From NCBI GenBank assembly GCA_002189035.1, contig NEEC01000009.1, forward strand, positions 372,001-436,000: 64,000 bases of DNA, given 5' to 3'. Source of the stretch: Utricularia gibba (taxonomy: Eukaryota > Streptophyta > Magnoliopsida > Lamiales > Lentibulariaceae). Position numbers and translations under genes: made by a program. The notes below the pieces were generated by a model, which ran no database searches, was not told the DNA's origin, and saw only the letters and a program-made list of their open reading frames with translations. Shown in pieces: positions 1-11,637 of this stretch; position 1 is the stretch's first letter; every line of letters starts with the position of its first letter.

Positions 1-1670
1 ACACCTAATAGATTTGTTGATTGACTTATAACCCTTTAAACACCTTTTGATTCATTTTTGCTTTTGATCTAGTGATTGGGTCAAGTGAGATTATTAGAGG
101 TTTATTAATCTTCTATCATTTATCTTTATTATGACCATCTATAACATCCATGATATCATCAGTAATGGTAACAATTTACCTTCCAACTTCTTGTATTTAT
201 CCTTGCAATATTTATCTTTTTCATTTCAAGATTAAAGCTATTCTCCAATTTACATAAAAAGTGATATAATACATCTTAGGTTTATGCCACTTTGATTTTT
301 CAAATGTATAGGGAAGTTCTAAGATTGTAGTTGGGCAAATGTGCTTTCAATAATATCTTCAGATGTGAAGTATAGTCAATATTCCAACTATTCTCAAATC
401 TCCCTGTATCAACCACATATTGTTTGAGAATCATTAGAAATATTTGATCTTACTTCATTGATCATATGCAATTTCCCCTCTTTGTTTTCATAGTTTCCTC
501 AGATATTGGAACAATAAAACGATGAAAACAATAAAATAAATAAAGCAAGATGATTAAAAAAGCAAAGTTGGAAAAATAGAGTACTACAAACACCCAAATG
601 CAATGAAGAGTTAAAAAGAAACGTAGGATTTTTATATTTTATTTAAACAGCAATATGGATATAAATATCTTTTCCTAAAAATAAAACTTCTAAAACTTAT
701 TTAATATAATACCTCTAATTCATTAACTAAATACATCTCATCCCATCTACAAATCCCTATCCCATTTACATATGCCTATTTAAATATTTTCTAGTATATT
801 CAAATTCCATAACCAAACACACCCTAATGGATCATGAGTTTCCAGTCTAAAAGCCAATGAACTGCTGCAAGTAAATGAAATGTATGAAAAATCGCATGTT
901 GGTAGTGCCAAGTCTCTTCCAGAAAACTGTACTGAACGAAAAGCTGATGGAAGAAAAACAAAGACAGCTGATTTACTACATAGAAGAACCATGCGGGCTG
1001 GGATTGATTCACTCATATGGAAAACTCTACGGTTGAACAAAATAAACCCAAGTTCCCAATTCACACAGCTTGTCAGCAGATGATTTCACCACTACAAATA
1101 CTTGGGAGTCCCTGAAAGAGAGAAGAAAGCCCTTGATTCAAAAGTGCACAAGCATGATCTACAATATCACAGAAAGAATATTTTCATGGGACGCATATCA
1201 AGAGGATTATTATTGCATGGTAGGAACGCTCATGATGGCTTAGAGATATGCACAGGAAGCAGGGGAGAGCAAGCTTCTACAAGACTACTGCTTTCCGCAA
1301 GTGTTGTGATGGTGGGGTGTTAAGTTTACACCCCAAAGATACCCGACTTTAGTCCTACTAATGTGATTTGTTTGCGTCCATTTAACTTACTGCAACAAGC
1401 ATATGGATGAATGTAGCGGTTGCAGCAGCAAGAGAAATGGATCACATAAATCAACTAAAGAAAAAATAGAATCTTATGGTTGCTTCATTTATGGGCAAAA
1501 TTACTTAACGGTCGTTTTGGCAACTTTAGGCTCGCATTGTAATTCATGATATGAGAGCAAGGAGACAAGAGCGGCTCTAAATGCAACTGTGAATCGAACC
1601 AAATAGTGTACCATAATGCACAACTCTTAGGGAATGAAAGGCAGACGCATCTGAAAAGTACCTTTTTCTG
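1..1670. other. AT-rich flank and 3' side of the SmB gene
   Basis: No gene was recognised here. The first 800 bases are strongly AT-rich with no sustained reading frame. The short open frames at 880-1083 and 1102-1323 have no recognisable domains. About 1500-1670 is probably the 3' UTR of the minus-strand SmB gene, whose stop is at 1671-1673. That assignment is inference; no polyadenylation site was proven. Confidence 0.5.
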
Positions 1671-2503
1671 TTAACTTTGAGGAGGATTCGGTGGAGGTGG
1701 CATTCCAGGCCTTGGTTGCCCAAATCCTTGCATCTGTCCCCTGGACCTGGAGGCGGCATACCTGGCCTCGGCGGCTGCTGACCTGGTGGAGGACCTCCAG
1801 GCATTCCCGGCCTTGGAGGTCCACCAGGTGGTGGTGGCCCGCGCATCATCTGTGGAGGTGGCATCATGGGTGGCCTTTGTCCAAACTGCGGGGGTGGAGC
1901 AAATCCAGCAGGTGGCGGACCCCCAGGTCTGAACTGCGGCGGAGGTGGCATCGGCATTCCAGGCCTCGGTGGAAAAGCACCAGGCGGTGGTGCCATCTGC
2001 GGCGGCCTGACCACAGGCGGCTGCTGAGGATACGACATTGGCTGAACCGATATCTGAGGAGGTCGCGATATCTGTGGCTGCATCATACCCGGTGCAGGCC
2101 CCCCAAACCCACGGACAGGACCCGAGAGTCCGGGCTGTGCTTGGGTAGGTGGACCAGTAACAATCCCTCGTCCTGCGGCACGGCCGATGCCAGGTCCAGC
2201 AAGTCCACCTCCTGAAGTGGTCTTAAGGCGAGATTCATCTGGCGGCGGCGGCCCTTCAACTGTGAGCGAAATGACTTCTTCTCCTCTCAGAAGTACGAGT
2301 CCAAGCGTACGCCGGTCTTCCCTCTCTTCCTTGGTACCCTTCTTGGGAGGAAGTTTGCGAAACTCCTCGCAGTCGCCCAGGACGAGGTTCATGTGTCGAT
2401 CAAACGCCATGAATTTCCCAATAAGCTGACGACCGTCTGAAATCGTCACCCTCATCCGGTAGTTGATGTACTGTAGCATCTTCGAACTCTTCGACATCGA
2501 CAT
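1671..2503 (-). CDS. SmB: Small nuclear ribonucleoprotein-associated protein B (SmB), frame broken near 1738-1741
   Basis: SmB is one of seven Sm proteins that form the ring on U1, U2, U4 and U5 snRNAs in the nucleus and serve pre-mRNA splicing. The product starts [19 protein letters not shown]. The Sm1 motif ([19 protein letters not shown]) lies near residues 32-50, and Sm2 ([18 protein letters not shown]) follows. The rest is a Pro/Gly/Met-rich tail with PPPRPGMP-type repeats, as in other plant SmB proteins. The single frame runs from ATG 2503 to about 1740. The expected C-terminus ([20 protein letters not shown], then stop at 1671-1673) is present but one base out of frame. One G missing from the run complementary to 1738-1741 explains this and would give about 277 residues. 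Read literally, the frame continues to 1577 with an unrelated tail. No intron of usable size can bridge the shift. Confidence 0.9.
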
Positions 2504-2534
2504 TGTCGCAAAATCAAAATCGAGATCTCCCCTC

Positions 2535-2657
2535 TAGGGTTTTGGTTCCGAGAAAGCCGAAGGACCTGCGAATTCAAAAGAACAAACGTGAAATACGAGA
2601 ATGCGACGCGGGCTTCCGAAATTGAAATGGGCCTAGCCCGGTAGCTGCCCTAGCCCA
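2535..2657 (-). promoter_or_regulatory. SmB promoter/5' UTR with telo-box and site II elements
   Basis: Upstream of the SmB ATG, on its strand, there is a telo-box (AAACCCTA, complement of 2535-2542), a TGGGCC element at 2628-2633 and a TGGGCTA element at 2651-2657. In plants this pairing is typical of genes for ribosomal and RNA-processing proteins expressed in dividing cells. Motif presence is direct; regulation is inferred. Confidence 0.55.
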
Positions 2658-3287
2658 CTATTGGCGGTGGCATTTTTGGAAATTCACCCGAAAAATAATC
2701 AATTATATTGTTGTTTAATGCAACTATTTTAACACGTGTTTTCCTGAATTAGTTTTCCCTCTTTATAATTTAAATAAATAATAATACATTTATTTTGCAT
2801 AAAAAGAAAGAAGATGAAGACCGGATCAAAGGCTACATGGACACCCACTTCTCCGTACGCCGGCTGCTTACTCCTTAAAAAAGTCGCAGAAACTCCAACT
2901 TGTCCAAACAACTGTTTGGGTTCAACGGAGGAATATGGAACACGTGTCTCTGAAAATGATGTCTTGCTTTCACTCGCAAAGCAATAGTGGTGTAGAGACT
3001 GAGGTCTCCCCGCCCCATGATTGTATTGATTGCTTTGAGGTAAACACCTTCCTCCGCTAATGGTTTCAAATTCAATGTGTGAGGAAACTCCCAACTTTTC
3101 TAATGGTCAAAAGTCAAAACGCCTGATTGTTGATTAAAGACGCGCCCGCAGGCAGCCAACGACGTGGGTGTCTCAAAAAGTTTGTTTCTTTTCTCGCCCT
3201 TCAGTGAATGCTTGTGGATAGAAGGGGATTAAAGTTGCAGCGGAACTCGTACACGCGTAAGGACATTGCTCTCGGATCTCCGCGGAA
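2658..3287. other. Divergent intergenic region between SmB and pyruvate kinase
   Basis: The two genes are transcribed away from each other, and their start codons are 784 bp apart, so this stretch must hold both promoters. An AT-rich tract lies at about 2690-2810. A minus-strand open frame at 2729-3094 has no recognisable domain and is taken as chance. No transcription start was identified. Confidence 0.5.
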
Positions 3288-6200
3288 ATGGCGTCTAACT
3301 ATCTGCTGCTGGAAGAGCCGATTCGGATGGTTTCCATTCTTGAGCCGGCTAAGCCTGTAAATGCAGCTTCCCTTTAGAGCGTTTCTTTATGTTCATGCAT
3401 ATTTCCGACTCTTTGACGAGTTTGAGTTCTGTCGCTTTTTTTGGAAATTTGTTTGTGTAGAGCTTCTTTCCCTCGATGACGAAGATTGTCGGCACTTTAG
3501 GCCCCAATTCACGGTCTGTGGAGGTTATCTCTGGGTGTCTCGAGGCTGGAATGTCAGGTGATTTCCATATGTAGCTCTTAGGTGCATGCTTCTATGCATT
3601 CTCGTGTTGGATTATTTCTGGGAATTTTGAGCAAGCTTACGGGTGCTTGGAAAAAGCAGAAAGATGCTTTGATGAAAAGCATATGTAGAGATAAGCCACC
3701 TTTTCCAGTAACTGTCTAGCGGGTCAAGCTGAATCTTGAGAGAGCTGGATCATTAGAATTAGTATCATGTCTATCGTTTCCTACTTTTTGAAGATTTAAT
3801 GACTCACGCGACAGTTTCGAATTAAAATTCAACAGTAGCACGATTTGATTTTTCATGGGGCGATGTGGAGTATCACCAGGAGACTTTGGAGAACTTGAAA
3901 GTGGCCATTCAGACTTCGAAGAAGCTCTGTGGAGTAAGCTTTGAAAATCTTGGAATATATTTCCTAATGGCAAACCTGTCATTGAATGACATACCTTCAT
4001 CTCTCATCAGGTAATGCTGGATACCGTTGGCCCAGAATTGCTGATAGTAAACAAGTCTGAGAACCCTATATCACTTTTAGAGCATTCTCAAGTCATCCTA
4101 ACCCCTGATCAAGATAAAGAGGCTACTTCAGATTTACTTCCTATTAATTTCAGTGGATTATCCAAGGTGAAAGTAACTCCAGAAATTATTAAGAGCTTAG
4201 TGTGGTAATTGGAAAATGTTTATATTTTCCTTATTTGCAGGTGGTTAAAGAAGGGGATGAAATATTCATTGGCGAATACCTGTTTACTGGAAAAGAAACA
4301 ACTTCAGTATGGCTTGAGGTATTGGGCTTATTCTTGTACGAGATTCTCCATTTCAAGTTCCTCAAAACTCTTACGTTACTTATTGCAATGTTATTCTAAT
4401 ACTGCAACAATGTGGGCATGCTAATACATTGTTGCGACTTTTTTACAAGAAAAGCAAGGTGTATATGATATATCCTTCAAACATTTTAGACGTTGTAGTT
4501 ACATGACAGTCCACATGCACTTGTAGTGCAGCTGAGACTGCTCATATGTAGTTTTTCCCGAGGCTATCGACTCATCTTCAGAAATTCGGACATGCTTTTC
4601 AAGCTTTGAAAGTGGCAATATTTGAATTGCAGGTGTCCACAGTGAAGGAAGAGGATGTCGTTTGCACGATCAAGAATTCTGCAGTCTTAGCAGGGCCATT
4701 GTACACTTTGCATGTCTCTCAGATTAGAATTGAGCTTCCTACTCTCACTGACAAAGATAAGGAGGTAAAAATAAATATTTTTTTCATAGTCCACTCATAG
4801 AATGAAACTGGATTGGAGTAGCTGTGACCAAGGAAAAAAGCTCGGTGTTTCCTGTTTAATCAACTTTTCATTGTTATGCAGATTATAAGCACTTGGGGGC
4901 TACGAAACAAAATTGACTTCCTTTCACTCTCATATACTCGCACAGCAGCAGATGTTGCAAATGTAAGCTTTTTTTAGTTTTCAGAGTTCTTTCTCTAAAC
5001 AGTCTGAGCTAATCTACACATTTTCATTCAGGCACGTGAGTTTCTCTCCAAATTTGGTGAACTGAAGAACACTCATATCTATGCAAAGATTGAGAACATA
5101 GAGGTTGGAATTTTCTTGGCCTTCTAAGAAATATATCATCTCATAGGCAACTCACTCTCACATTTGACGCCTACCTTTTGTCGCAGGGTCTGAAAAATTT
5201 CGATGAAATCCTCAAAGAGGCAGATGGAATAATTCTGGCTCGCGGGAATCTCGGGATTGATTTGCCACCAGAGAAGGTCAGTTTGAGAATGCACACAATT
5301 TTATACTCAATTATGCGTTAGCATCTTGCCTAATAGTCAAAGTTTGCATCAGGTATTTCTATATCAGAAAGAAACACTTTTCAAATGCAATGTTGCCGGT
5401 AAGCCAGCAGTGCTGACTCGCTTTGTGGATAGTATGACGGAAAATGTACGGCCAACTCGAGCTGAGGCAACTGATGTGGCAAATGCTGTGCTAGATGGTT
5501 TTCTATACTTGCAATTTTTTTCTTTGTTCATTTTAGAGCAACCATATTCTCACAGACAACTTACTTTGTTCTGCTGTTTTCAGGAACTGATGCTATTCTT
5601 TTAGGTGGAGAAACCTTACGTGGATTATACCCAGTACAGACCATATCTACCGTCGGCAAAATTTGTGCTGAGGTAAGGCTTGTATTGAGGAACTAGAGTT
5701 CACCTTTTTTTGATGGAATCCATAAAGAAAAATGCATTAGCATTCCATTTGATGCACAGACATATGGTTTTAGATTGACTTAAGCTAGTCATTTTGAATT
5801 CTCTTTTGATTAGTCAGTTCTGTATCTGAACTTCTAGGCTTGATATTCTTATATGAATGTAAAATTCTGGATCTAGATCTTTTTTTTCGTTGATGGAATG
5901 TGTGCAGGCAGAAAAGGTTCACAATCAAGAGCTCTATTTTAAGAAGACTCTAAGCCACACTGAAGACCTGATGTCACATATTGAGTCAATCGCTTCCTCA
6001 GCTGTATGCATATAGAAAATCAGCACTTCCTTCTATCTCTTTTGATCTACTACATTCATCCAACTCATGTCAGAGCTTGATGCGCTGAAATCTGCTTACC
6101 CTCCTCTGTTCATTTTTTTATGCATTTCAAATTCGAACACATTTTTTAGGTGCTGCCGTGCAGTCATTCTAATTCATTGGAACAGATGCATGAGACAATC

Positions 6201-6950
6201 GCATGCAGATTCCTTGTAAATTGCTTTGCAATTCAGTAACCAGGTACCATTGCTCATGCAGGTCCGAGCTGCTATTAAGGTCAAAGCATCTGTCATCATT
6301 TGCTTCACTTATTCCGGAAGAGCTGCAAGGTTCTCTCTTACCTTACGACGTTCAAAGTGTGATTATGCTTACGATACTTAAACACTCTCCTAGTCTTCTT
6401 TGGTCTATGAATGCTGTGCGTTGCTTGGCTCGAAGAGTGTTTTCTGAGGTTCAGTCTAATTGCATTTTGTGTACTGCAACAGATTGATAGCTAAATATCG
6501 ACCAACAATGCCGGTGTTATCCGTTGTCATCCCACGCCTCAAGACTAATCAGCTTTCCTGGACCCTCACTGGCTCCTTCGAGGTAACAAAAGCATCCTGA
6601 AACTTGACTTCGGCTCAGAGATTGATATAGCCTGTTGATGGCAGGCGAGGCAATCATTGATGATAAGAGGTGTCTTCCCCATCCTCGCTGATCCTCGGCA
6701 TTCAGTGAGATTCCTGCTCGTTGCTTTTGAATAATAAGCAGTTGATGTGTTTTTTCTGTGACTGCTGAATGAGCCCTGTGATGCCAAATTGTTGCAGGCG
6801 CACACCAAAAGCGCAGCCAATGAATCCATCCTGAAGTTTGCTTTGGATCACGGCAAAGGCATTGGGGTTATAAAGCAGCATGATCGTGTGGTGGTTTGCC
6901 AGAAAGTTGGCGATGCGGCGGTTGTTAAGATCATTGAACTTCAAGACTAG
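3288..6950 (+). CDS. Pyruvate kinase, cytosolic type, 16 exons
   Basis: It transfers phosphate from phosphoenolpyruvate to ADP, the last step of glycolysis. No transit peptide precedes the conserved start [16 protein letters not shown], so a cytosolic enzyme is expected. Exons: 3288-3356, 3461-3557, 3836-3933, 4011-4166, 4241-4318, 4633-4764, 4882-4962, 5032-5103, 5187-5276, 5353-5497, 5584-5672, 5908-6003, 6262-6329, 6483-6582, 6645-6704 and 6798-6950. All have GT-AG borders and consistent phases, giving 527 residues, the usual length of this plant clade. Visible motifs include the N-terminal [23 protein letters not shown], the KIEN lysine segment, [19 protein letters not shown] and [17 protein letters not shown]. 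The last is the divergent plant form of the MTRAEVSDVANAV signature. No frame defects were found. It converges on PDK1, with 318 bp between the stop codons. Confidence 0.95.
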
Positions 6951-7268
6951 TTTTTTGTGCAACTGTGAAATAAAGAAAGCTCATGCCGAGCACACCCCAG
7001 AGGTCAAACTCCATCTTACGTTCTGTTTTGAGAGTTTTATCTAACTATCTGAAGTTCAGCTGACGTATCTATGGCGTCTTCAGTATTCAGTCGTCTCTCT
7101 CTCCCTATCTATCACTAACATCCCATGAGCATGAAAAGGGGGAGGGGGGAAGGCGTGCCAAGAAATATTATCCAGTGGTGGATTGTTGTCCTTCCGTTGC
7201 GCAGGAACCAGAAATCTCATGGCAAAGCTTCCCTTTTCGCGCATTGCCTGCAGAAACCTGAGAAGAAT

Positions 7269-10200
7269 TCACCGGCTCTGTAGAGCTTCAATCGCCTTCT
7301 TCCATTGCATCGCTCTCTGCTTCGCATCTTCAAAGGATAACACCTTCTTCGGCTGCATCGGTGTCATGCAGTTAGAACGGAGGAGCAGAAGAGAATGGGG
7401 AGGACTTGCTCACCGTCCAGATCTTGAAGTTGGAAGGGCTGATGACCTGAACGTTGAGCTCATTAGGATTATCCGACCAGATTATATTCCCCTTGACCAA
7501 TAGTTTTGCAGGATCCACATAAATGATCTTTGGCTTATCGGTAAGGATAAGCTGCACTTTCTTGTTTGTCAGTTTCTGCAGTTTCTTTACCATGGAGATC
7601 ATGAGAACTGACTCCCCGGGCTCCAAGAACTGTTTCCTGTTTAACGGAAGCCGAGGATGGTTTTCAAGGCAAAACCAGCAAACTACTATCATTTCATGCA
7701 GGGAGGGTGTACCATTTCGAATCAAATGAATCGATAGAAGCAAGCCTGGTGACACTTCCCGTCTCTGAAACTTGCCCAGTGCCTCCACCGCCGTTTGCAT
7801 CTGTTTTTCGAGCAGAACCATCCCCAACATGTGAGGGATTCCAGGATGACTCTTGGTCTTCAACCCCAGGAGACTGACCCTGAGGCAGCAGACGCATAGA
7901 CGATATGATATATTTTATTGCTCCTTCAGAGAAAAGGGGCAACAGCAAAGGCTTACTCGCTGTTCCAAAGCAAGTGTTGGAGGAGATGCTTCTCGTATGT
8001 TCGTCCAGTCGATCTCATCGAAGAAAGGATGGTTTTTTAGCGCAGCATAACCCCCAGGTCCTGCTCCAGGTCTCCTACTGGGATCCATGTTCTGCATCAT
8101 CAAGATTCAACGAAGGATCACCGCAAGGATACACAGAGTTACACAAAAATGGCAGCAGACGAACAGTTGATGAATGCACTACCAACAACTTATCAATGAG
8201 GTCTCGCGCTTCTGGAGAAAAGTAAGCTGGGAATCTGACATCTCGGGCAATAATCCGCTGGAAAATGAGCCACTCACTAGCATCTTTGAAAGGAGAAGTC
8301 CCAGAAAGCATTTGATATAATGTGCATCCCAGCGCCCAAAGGTCATTGCTAGTGTGAGGTAAACATCAAATTATGAGAGAATTCACTTGAAGGTTGCACC
8401 TTGAAGTTGAAGCTGCTCACCCGAAAGTAGCAGGTGAGGAGTTTAGAACCTCAGGAGGTACATAAGCTGCCGTCCCAACAAACGTACATGCCTTATCATC
8501 TGTAATTTTCCAAACAACGAGGATCATTACGGTTCAGTCATGCATCAAAGCTGAACAGTTACCAAACTTCAGGGATACCTGATGCTGCATTCGGAAGAAG
8601 AGTTATCCGACTACCTTGCATAGGCTTCACACTACCAAAATCGGCAATCTTGATGTGTCCATCCGCAGTAAGAAGCAGGTTTTCAGGCTGCCAGTTAAAA
8701 CATCGGCATGTAAACGATGAGGAAAGAAAAACCATTAGCAGCAAACTGTACCTTAATGTCTCGATGTATTAAACCCATGCTATGTATGTATTCAAGGGCA
8801 TCCACAACTTCAGCGGCATAAAAACGAGCCTCAGCCTCAGTTAACCGACCTTTCTGCACCAGGAAATTCAAAAGGCAAGACATAAGTAGAACTCAATGGG
8901 ATACAATAAGCCTATTCTGTAGGCCTAGATCTTTCATCATTTTTTTTTCATCTTGCATTTCTTATTTCAATCTAGCTAAAAAATCTGGATTACTGAACTG
9001 AAAACCCAAAAACCCAGACCCGGAATATGAACCCACAGCTAGTAAAATCACGTATCGCCTTCAAGCATCTCCAAACACAAATTTTACAAGCTTTCAGGCA
9101 GAACATAGAGCTTGTTTCCACATCAGCTAACTAAGATTGTCTTAAAATACATGCACACCCACTACTCTCCAAAAGTATACAAGGATTAGATTGCAAGTCA
9201 ATGTCGAAACCTATGAAAATATCCAGCAAGAACAAGATCTACAATAGCACAGAATTCTATGTGCACTTACCCTGGTTATTTGATCAAAAAGTTCTCCACC
9301 ATCGCATGATTCCAGGGCCATGTCTTGTGAAAAATCAAGGTGCAGAAAACAAAATTATTCTGTTGTCCACAAAAGATTATGACATAAATGACACTAATAC
9401 AGCGCAATGTAATACTTACAGAGAGAGAAAGTATCTTGAAATGTAAAAAAGAGGCGCACCACACCCGGATGATCTAGTTGATCCAACACTATTCTCTCCA
9501 ATTTTACATAAGCTGTTTTATTTTCTTTAGTGATGAACTTTTTGTCCATGATCTTCATGGCATAAACGATTCCAGTGTCTTTCTTTTTTGCCCTGACAAC
9601 CTATTTCCAGGGAATAGACAGAACTTCTGAGTGCCCGATGCATATCATGCCAGAAACAAGACAGGCGTACTGGAGAATTATAATATTCATTTCAACCTCT
9701 GGAGATGATTCTTGGCCATCTAAAAGAAACCATTAAAATGACTCTCAAACTATGGGTGAAACGAAGGCGCCTCCAGCAGAAGTACTTCATATGCATACAG
9801 AAATTGGATATTTTACGCTTGATGGTACAAAACCATCTTGCTGCTCTTCACTCTACTACTATTTAAAGCGAGTGCAGGACAAAATTCAAACCAAGAATTC
9901 ACAATCCTAGAAGCCATCATAGACATTAGGGGATTAAACGAACGTTATCAAAGGGGAAACCAAATGAAAGAAGCATACCAAGCAGAACGAAAACAAATAA
10001 CATATGGAAAATGGGTAACGACTGCAACAAATATCGCATTGTAAAGCACAAATAAGGAATTCATCAACGTGAGAGATCTACATAAATCATATGTATGACA
10101 GGAAAAAAAGATCACGAAAGATAGGACCTTGGAATAAGAACCGACGCCATAAATCTTGCCAAGTTCAAAATCTTGGATGCTGAAATTTTCTTGGGGAGCC

Positions 10201-10298
10201 CTGAAGGCAAAACTCTTGGATCTCTGAGGATTGGTGATGTTATTCGAAGAAGAAGCATTGCTCTCAATTCTCAGCTTTGAATCGAAATCCTCCTCCAT
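7269..10298 (-). CDS. PDK1: 3-phosphoinositide-dependent protein kinase 1, 11 exons
   Basis: This AGC-class Ser/Thr kinase phosphorylates the activation loops of other AGC kinases (S6K, AGC VIII/OXI1 types) and binds phosphoinositides. Exons, high to low: 10298-10128, 9600-9420, 9323-9271, 8853-8752, 8687-8579, 8499-8421, 8348-8183, 8091-7957, 7879-7713, 7636-7414 and 7352-7269, all in phase, giving 489 residues. The glycine loop is [12 protein letters not shown] (about 48-58). The VAIK lysine lies in [11 protein letters not shown], the catalytic loop is HRDIKPENLLL, the DFG is DFGSVK, and the activation segment is [17 protein letters not shown]. The C-terminal PH domain begins at [12 protein letters not shown] and ends [20 protein letters not shown]. 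Length and order match Arabidopsis PDK1. The ATG at 10298 opens the conserved N-terminus containing [14 protein letters not shown]. Confidence 0.95.
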
Positions 10299-11637
10299 TT
10301 CTCGTCTCGTTCGTTGTTCAATCGATCGCCAACCCGAAATGCCAACATCACATTCCGCAAAATGCGCTATGGGAAAAGCAAAACAATTGACCCCACTGAT
10401 GCATCTTCATCAATACCCCAACTTTATATACAACAAATCTTTCCTATTTTTCCTATTATGAAAGAAGAGGTATGGTGGTTGCCTCCAGTCCAGCTTTCTC
10501 CATCCAAAAAAGAAAACCTTGGAACGAGAGTTGGATTTATTTTTCGCAGCCCCCAACGAAAAAGGAGATGATGACCGTTGAAGAGCGGAAAACAATATCT
10601 CAGAAACGTGAGATTGGAATGTCCATCACATCAATATCAGGATTCCCTTTAAATATTCTCCCTGTGAAGACAGACACCCGCACCCGATAAAGCACCGTCA
10701 CCATTTCAAAGCACCCCAGAAAAGCAAGTCATCGGACACAAATAAAACACTTTAATTTCTTTTTCACTCCGACAATTCTGTCGCATCAAACCCTAACCGT
10801 TTGTCGAAGGGGAAAAGCTCTAAACATGGCAATGGACAGTGGCACAGCTGGAAGAAAAATGGCGGAACTATGCATGAAAATGGGAAATTGGGAAGGCAAA
10901 GCAAACAGATTTACCTCAGCAAATGTTTATTTATTTGGTTGAAAATGCTTTAAAAAAAAAAAAAGCAACCTTTGATTTAAATGGCGTAAAATGTTTTCTT
11001 TTTGAATATTTTTTACCGATTGGAAAATAACCCTAGATTTGTAGTTCCCTCTTTTTTCGGGGCTTTTGTCCACGGTCTTGCGCCGAGTCACTCCAGAGCC
11101 CATACATTTCTACTCAGGTGAACTGTAAACCTTCAAGTTCATTATGCATTTTCTGTTTTGCTTCCTTTAACAGTTCTTGCGATTTGTGTATGCTTTGGAT
11201 TGAGGTGCTGTATTTTACCCCGGTCAATTATTGCTGTTAGTTTTGGTTCTGTCAAGAATTCTTTTTATCAGCTTCTTCCAAGAATTTTTGTCTCGGCTGT
11301 AGCTCGTCGGTGACTGAACTAGTTGCTCAATAAACGATACAGTGTGAGTTATTATTGCGTGTTTTCTTTTTTTGTACGGGAACTTTGCTGCTGGACACTC
11401 GAGAGTACTTGAGTTCTCAAACCGGTGTTCATTTTAGCAGTAAGTTGAGGAAAGGGATATTCGGTGGATGATTTTTTATGTCAAATTCTGAGTGTTGAAA
11501 GGATTTGGGGTGGGTTTGTATTGTTGTTAATAATGCATAAATGATGTTGCATGTGAACTGGTAGTACAGTACTTGATCTATATGCTGTCATTTGTGCTGA
11601 TCTTGATTCTTTGGTTTTGTCATTGTATATTCAAGCC
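10299..11637. other. Divergent intergenic region between PDK1 and the putative DNA-binding gene
   Basis: It holds the PDK1 5' side and the leader of the plus-strand gene starting at 11638. The pyrimidine-rich stretch near 11040-11110, ending in CAG|GTGAAC at about 11117, could be a leader exon with a 5' UTR intron running to just before 11638. That is inference. No coding domain was seen; the short open frames are shadows. Confidence 0.4.

Noticed and set aside
1698..1771. A tiny intron to explain the SmB frame break
   Set aside because: The only GT-AG pair available would be under 30 bases, too short for a plant intron.
1691..2215. 174-codon plus-strand frame rich in Arg and Trp
   Set aside because: It is antisense to the Pro/Gly-rich SmB tail, and the composition follows from the repeats.
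2729..3094. 121-codon minus-strand frame
   Set aside because: It lies in the divergent promoter region, with no domain and no homologue recalled.
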